Shown one piece after another: positions 61,009-64,000 of a stretch of 64,000 bases of DNA. The DNA lies in the NCBI RefSeq assembly GCF_900142525.1, contig NZ_FRBD01000009.1:62001-126000 (forward strand), given 5' to 3'. Every line of letters begins with the position of its first letter. Position 1 is the first letter of the stretch. The notes beneath the pieces were generated by a model. The model searched no databases, was not told where the DNA came from, and worked only from the letters and a program-made list of their open reading frames with translations. The position numbers were made by a program, and so were the translations under genes. The stretch is from Xylanibacter ruminicola (GTDB taxonomy: Bacteria; Bacteroidota; Bacteroidia; Bacteroidales; Bacteroidaceae).

Positions 61009-62048
61009 TTTATATTCATCGTTACGTTATAGAGTTTACCAGCCTCAAAGGTGTCCTGGTTCAGCGTCATGCTATAGCGCTTCTCGCCATCGCGAAGCCA
61101 GAAAGTGGCCTTATTACTTAGAGTGCAGGGCGGCACAATGATTCGATAGGTCTTACTGCCGGCATTATAAGCGGTATAGGTGGCTGTCTGCGCAATCTGG
61201 TCAATCGCCTCAGTATATGCTTTACTTTTAGAATCATCGATTACTGCTACACCTATCACCTTACCATTCTGGAATACAGTGCAGTTATGCTTGTTCTGAT
61301 ATCCATAATCACTTGAGTTGACCTTGCTCTTGGCAGCGTAGTAATCACCCACAATAACCTCCGCTTGGTCAATATCAGGCATTCCCTCAAGGGTAAGAAC
61401 TGCATCATCAGAGATTCCAAGACTTTCAGCCGCACTGACAGTGATGTATAATGCCGACATGACATGCTTGAAACTGAGATGCACGTTATAAGAGCCTGTC
61501 TGCTGGATGGTCTGTGCCCACATCTGGTCGCTAGCCTTATAATCGGCAGCCTTGGTTTGGTTGGCATGGAACACATTGCTATACTGCTCTACGCGGGTGC
61601 TACTGCCTGCAATAAAAATCTGCTCCTCACTCCAGGTCTGCGCCGTATAGACATAGGGTGTCTGTTGGGCTTCGTATCGTGCATAGATGTCTGGCGATGC
61701 CGAAGGACTGTAGTCACCATTGATGTCGTAGCCATCGGCAGCCGTCAGTGTGGCCCACTTGTTGCTTTCCCATTTCATCAACCAGAATGCATCGAAGCTG
61801 TTGCCATAGGTGGTTTCACCAAACTCAGTATGTGTAGAGAAAGGACAGATAATCTTCAGTTTGATCTTATCGCCAGCCTCAAAGGCATTGCCAGCAAAGT
61901 TTGTACGGGTAAATGGTTCGCCCTCGAAGTTCTCTATCGACGTAGAAAAAGATAGGATGCCCTGCTGCTGTTCCTCAGCGCCCTCGTCGGCAGAACAACT
62001 AGCCAGAAACACGGCTATTCCACATAGAATTATTTTATTGATGTTCAT
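61005..62048 (-). CDS. fimbrillin-family lipoprotein
   Basis: 347 residues from the ATG at 62048 (MNINKIILCGIAVFLASCSADEG); the frame extends upstream to 62237 but that part overlaps the next gene and lacks a signal peptide. Lipobox LASC. The mature part starts GILSFSTSIENFEGEPFTRTNFAGNAFEAGDKIKLKI, the Mfa-like/fimbrillin family N-terminal pattern, and ends FEAGKLYNVTMNIK, the typical final donor-strand-like segment. It is coupled to the downstream gene by an ATGA overlap. Likely a pilus subunit or accessory. Confidence 0.85.
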   Translation of the reverse strand: MNINKIILCGIAVFLASCSADEGAEEQQQGILSFSTSIENFEGEPFTRTNFAGNAFEAGDKIKLKIICPFSTHTEFGETTYGNSFDAFWLMKWESNKWATLTAADGYDINGDYSPSASPDIYARYEAQQTPYVYTAQTWSEEQIFIAGSSTRVEQYSNVFHANQTKAADYKASDQMWAQTIQQTGSYNVHLSFKHVMSALYITVSAAESLGISDDAVLTLEGMPDIDQAEVIVGDYYAAKSKVNSSDYGYQNKHNCTVFQNGKVIGVAVIDDSKSKAYTEAIDQIAQTATYTAYNAGSKTYRIIVPPCTLSNKATFWLRDGEKRYSMTLNQDTFEAGKLYNVTMNIK

Positions 62049-62059
62049 ATCTGTCAGCA

Positions 62060-64000
62060 TTAGTTGTTTTGTATGAGCGGATTCCAACTGCTTTCCACAG
62101 AGGGTGCTCCAGCGATAAGTGTGGGATAAAGATGCGTATAGCCTACCGAAGAAGCCTGATACTTCATGGTGCAGGGATACTTCTCGCCAATCTCGGACTG
62201 GTTGTACTTCCAGATGGCATAGTTCATGGCTTTCCAAGGAGCCAGGCCATACATTTCTTTCTTCATGTTAGCACTCAACTTAGCATAGTCGTCACTGGAA
62301 CCAATCAGATAATCGTTCTTGGCTTTCAGAATATGCGACTTACTACCACGTATATACTGCTGTGGCTGATAAGCATCAGTAATGCTGCCAACGGCATTGG
62401 TTCCTTCAGACTTCTCCACATCATAGTAGTTGCACATAAACGATCCCCACGTCAGGTTCTTAGCCGACTGAGGAGCGAAGAAGTTGGACTTGGCATTTAC
62501 AGAATAACTCCCCAGCAGTGCACCCGTTTTTTTTGCGATACCCGAGGCAGCCTGCATACATCCGAGCATGGTGAGATTACTTGCAGAGCCAACCAGCGCC
62601 CCTCCAGCATTGCCTACATGGATGCAACCTACCACGTAGCTGGTACCTTCCAGGCTTGTAGCAATCGTATTGTAAGTACTTGGGCATATCATAGAAATAC
62701 CTGCAATATAACAACCCCACCCCATAGTGCCACTACTTTCTGCTATATTCAATAGACAAGTATTGTGTGTTGTCTCTATCTTTAAGTTGCTGATGGCGCC
62801 ATCCTTCACATGGTCAAAGAGATAGCCGCTCTTCATATACAGATTGGAGATTGTATAACCATTGCCAATGAAATTGCCTCTGAAAGGATGGTTGCTATCT
62901 TCACCAATACTAGGCAGCTCCCAGTCATAAAAATCAAGGTCTTGCGTTAGTTTCACTTCATATCGATTGCCGAAGTCGGTATCATAGAAATCCATGGGAC
63001 CTGTTACATAATCCTCAATTACATAAGCCTTCTGGGTTGATACGGTAGGATAGAAGTGAGGATAGAACACATAGCCCAGCCCCTCAGCCTCTTCCTTGGT
63101 AATCTGCTTGGGATTACCATCCTCATCGGTCTCGTCCTCCAGTATCCACCAATAGGTCTCGAAGCCATCCTCGTCCTTTATTTCATTGCCGTTATCGTCC
63201 GTACGCACCTTTCCACGTTTCAATCCACTCATTCTTGTAGCAGCAGTGCCATTGACCAGTTTGATGAAGGTGATGAACTCTTTTTGATTCGAAATACTGA
63301 ATGAAGGAAGAAATTTGCCTCCAGCAAGAGCCGTCTTGGCAGCCTCACGATATGCCTTGGTCCACCAACCGAAATCAAGTTTTTCTTTTGGCTGTGCCTC
63401 ATTATTGGCATTGGGCGATATAACATCCTGCTCGTTCCATGAGAAGTTGTCGACAGGCGTGATGGTCAGCTTGTCGTAGTGATAACCCACGCTGAACAAA
63501 TAGCTGTAGCCAGCTTTCAAGGTGAGACCATTGGCATACACAGCATTACCCTGGCTGTCTTTGATTTCACTGAGCGCAAAGATATGATAATTACTCTCGC
63601 TGCCCGTAGAGCCATCGGTTGTGCTGCGGTCACCATTATTCACATCATAGAGCCACACCTTAAAACGGGTACAGGCAGGCAACACCAGTTCCTGACCAGC
63701 CCCAGTGCTACTCATATCCATTGGTATCGACATCATATACAATCGCCCATCATTACCATTGAACACGGGGTGCTGAACATAAGAAGCGATATACTCAGCG
63801 CTCTTGGTACCAATCTTCACGATACCGTCAGACACGCCGTATTTCTCAAAATTCTTAAAGTCCGTGTCTGTTCCATTATACAAAGACTGTGTCATCGCTG
63901 TCAGCAGGAAAGTCTTATCGTCAACGCCAGCAGGCATACACATCTTGTTATAAACGGCCATGACCTGATCCAGTTCTGCTTGAGCCTCTTCATCAGTCTT
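62060..64000 (-). CDS. large surface protein with GLUG-like repeats (5' partial)
   Basis: The frame is open to the right edge (KTDEEAQAELDQV precedes the first internal Met at 63961), so the N-terminus, and any lipobox, are outside the window. At least 646 residues. The N-terminal visible part has fimbrillin-associated features (LVLPACTRFKVWLYDVNNGDRST, GLTLKAGYSYLFSVGYHYDKLTITPV). The C-terminal half has GLUG-like elements (YEVKLTQDLDFYDWELPSIGED, FRGNFIGNGYTISNLYMK, NAGGALVGSASNLTMLGC). It is 11 nt upstream of the next fimbrillin gene and appears to be in the same operon. Confidence 0.75.
   Translation of the reverse strand, partial: KTDEEAQAELDQVMAVYNKMCMPAGVDDKTFLLTAMTQSLYNGTDTDFKNFEKYGVSDGIVKIGTKSAEYIASYVQHPVFNGNDGRLYMMSIPMDMSSTGAGQELVLPACTRFKVWLYDVNNGDRSTTDGSTGSESNYHIFALSEIKDSQGNAVYANGLTLKAGYSYLFSVGYHYDKLTITPVDNFSWNEQDVISPNANNEAQPKEKLDFGWWTKAYREAAKTALAGGKFLPSFSISNQKEFITFIKLVNGTAATRMSGLKRGKVRTDDNGNEIKDEDGFETYWWILEDETDEDGNPKQITKEEAEGLGYVFYPHFYPTVSTQKAYVIEDYVTGPMDFYDTDFGNRYEVKLTQDLDFYDWELPSIGEDSNHPFRGNFIGNGYTISNLYMKSGYLFDHVKDGAISNLKIETTHNTCLLNIAESSGTMGWGCYIAGISMICPSTYNTIATSLEGTSYVVGCIHVGNAGGALVGSASNLTMLGCMQAASGIAKKTGALLGSYSVNAKSNFFAPQSAKNLTWGSFMCNYYDVEKSEGTNAVGSITDAYQPQQYIRGSKSHILKAKNDYLIGSSDDYAKLSANMKKEMYGLAPWKAMNYAIWKYNQSEIGEKYPCTMKYQASSVGYTHLYPTLIAGAPSVESSWNPLIQNN

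Noticed and set aside
62049..62237. Long N-terminal extension of the 347-residue fimbrillin gene
   Set aside because: It overlaps the neighbouring coding sequence and would hide a good lipoprotein signal peptide that begins at 62048.

Overview
The window looks like chromosome of a Prevotella-type Bacteroidales species (Prevotellaceae). The evidence is the recurrent Bacteroidota promoter TTTG-N19/20-TAnnTTTG, a SusR/SusC/SusD-style glycan locus, tandem fimbrillin-like lipoproteins, a 'smalltalk' peptide, OstA-like and tandem SurA-like genes, and A-rich leaders in place of strong Shine-Dalgarno sites. All functions were inferred by reading translations and motifs; no database search was run.

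Left third (1-16.1 kb), accessory DNA. The window opens inside the last part of a BREX BrxL-like gene whose C-terminus is a MITD1-type (MIT_C) domain. A tightly spaced operon follows: a small lipoprotein, a 94-residue unknown, two DUF262 proteins (the second with a DUF1524 nuclease domain), a Nudix hydrolase and a PGN_0703-type nuclease. After a terminator and a convergent DUF4143 ATPase comes a plasmid-like replication and partition module. It has five 23-bp iterons, about 15 copies of an AATTCGGG-centred motif in inverted/direct/inverted blocks around an AT-rich core, 44-bp flanking repeats that recur as an operator, a ribbon-helix-helix protein, ParA, DnaB, and a putative initiator with an N-terminal winged helix and a C-terminal DnaA domain-I-like segment. 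A small counter-transcribed RNA candidate faces the initiator leader. An excisionase-like protein, a double-HTH repressor and a tyrosine recombinase complete the module. The recombinase abuts the N-terminal fragment of a DUF1016 gene, which suggests an integrated element whose far end lies left of the window and which may carry the defence genes as cargo.

Middle (16.2-40.1 kb), mostly core genes plus a starch/alpha-glucan utilisation locus. Core genes are guaD, a DUF349 protein, corA, pepD, a flippase-like membrane protein, a 34-aa membrane peptide and ksgA. A decayed M15-peptidase/smalltalk locus with period-8 GC-rich arrays follows. The glycan locus reads, on the minus strand, susR; DUF5004 lipoprotein; unknown exported protein; susC; susD; GH71/99-like lipoprotein; GH97 (susB-like); GH13. 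It encodes sensing, capture, uptake and periplasmic hydrolysis of an alpha-glucan. tRNA-Tyr, a promoter/terminator-bounded ncRNA candidate, a MATE exporter and tRNA-Val come next.

Right third (40.2-64 kb), housekeeping and envelope genes. A minus-strand chain mutL, ostA-like, surA, second PPIase and guaB is coupled by stop/start overlaps. Then come an unknown exported protein, recQ, clpX, clpP and tig. lptB is divergent from mlaE-mlaF, which precedes an RsbW/RsbV-like pair and a histidine-kinase-like protein without an evident phospho-acceptor domain. The window ends in three adjacent fimbrillin/GLUG-like surface genes, the last cut by the right edge.
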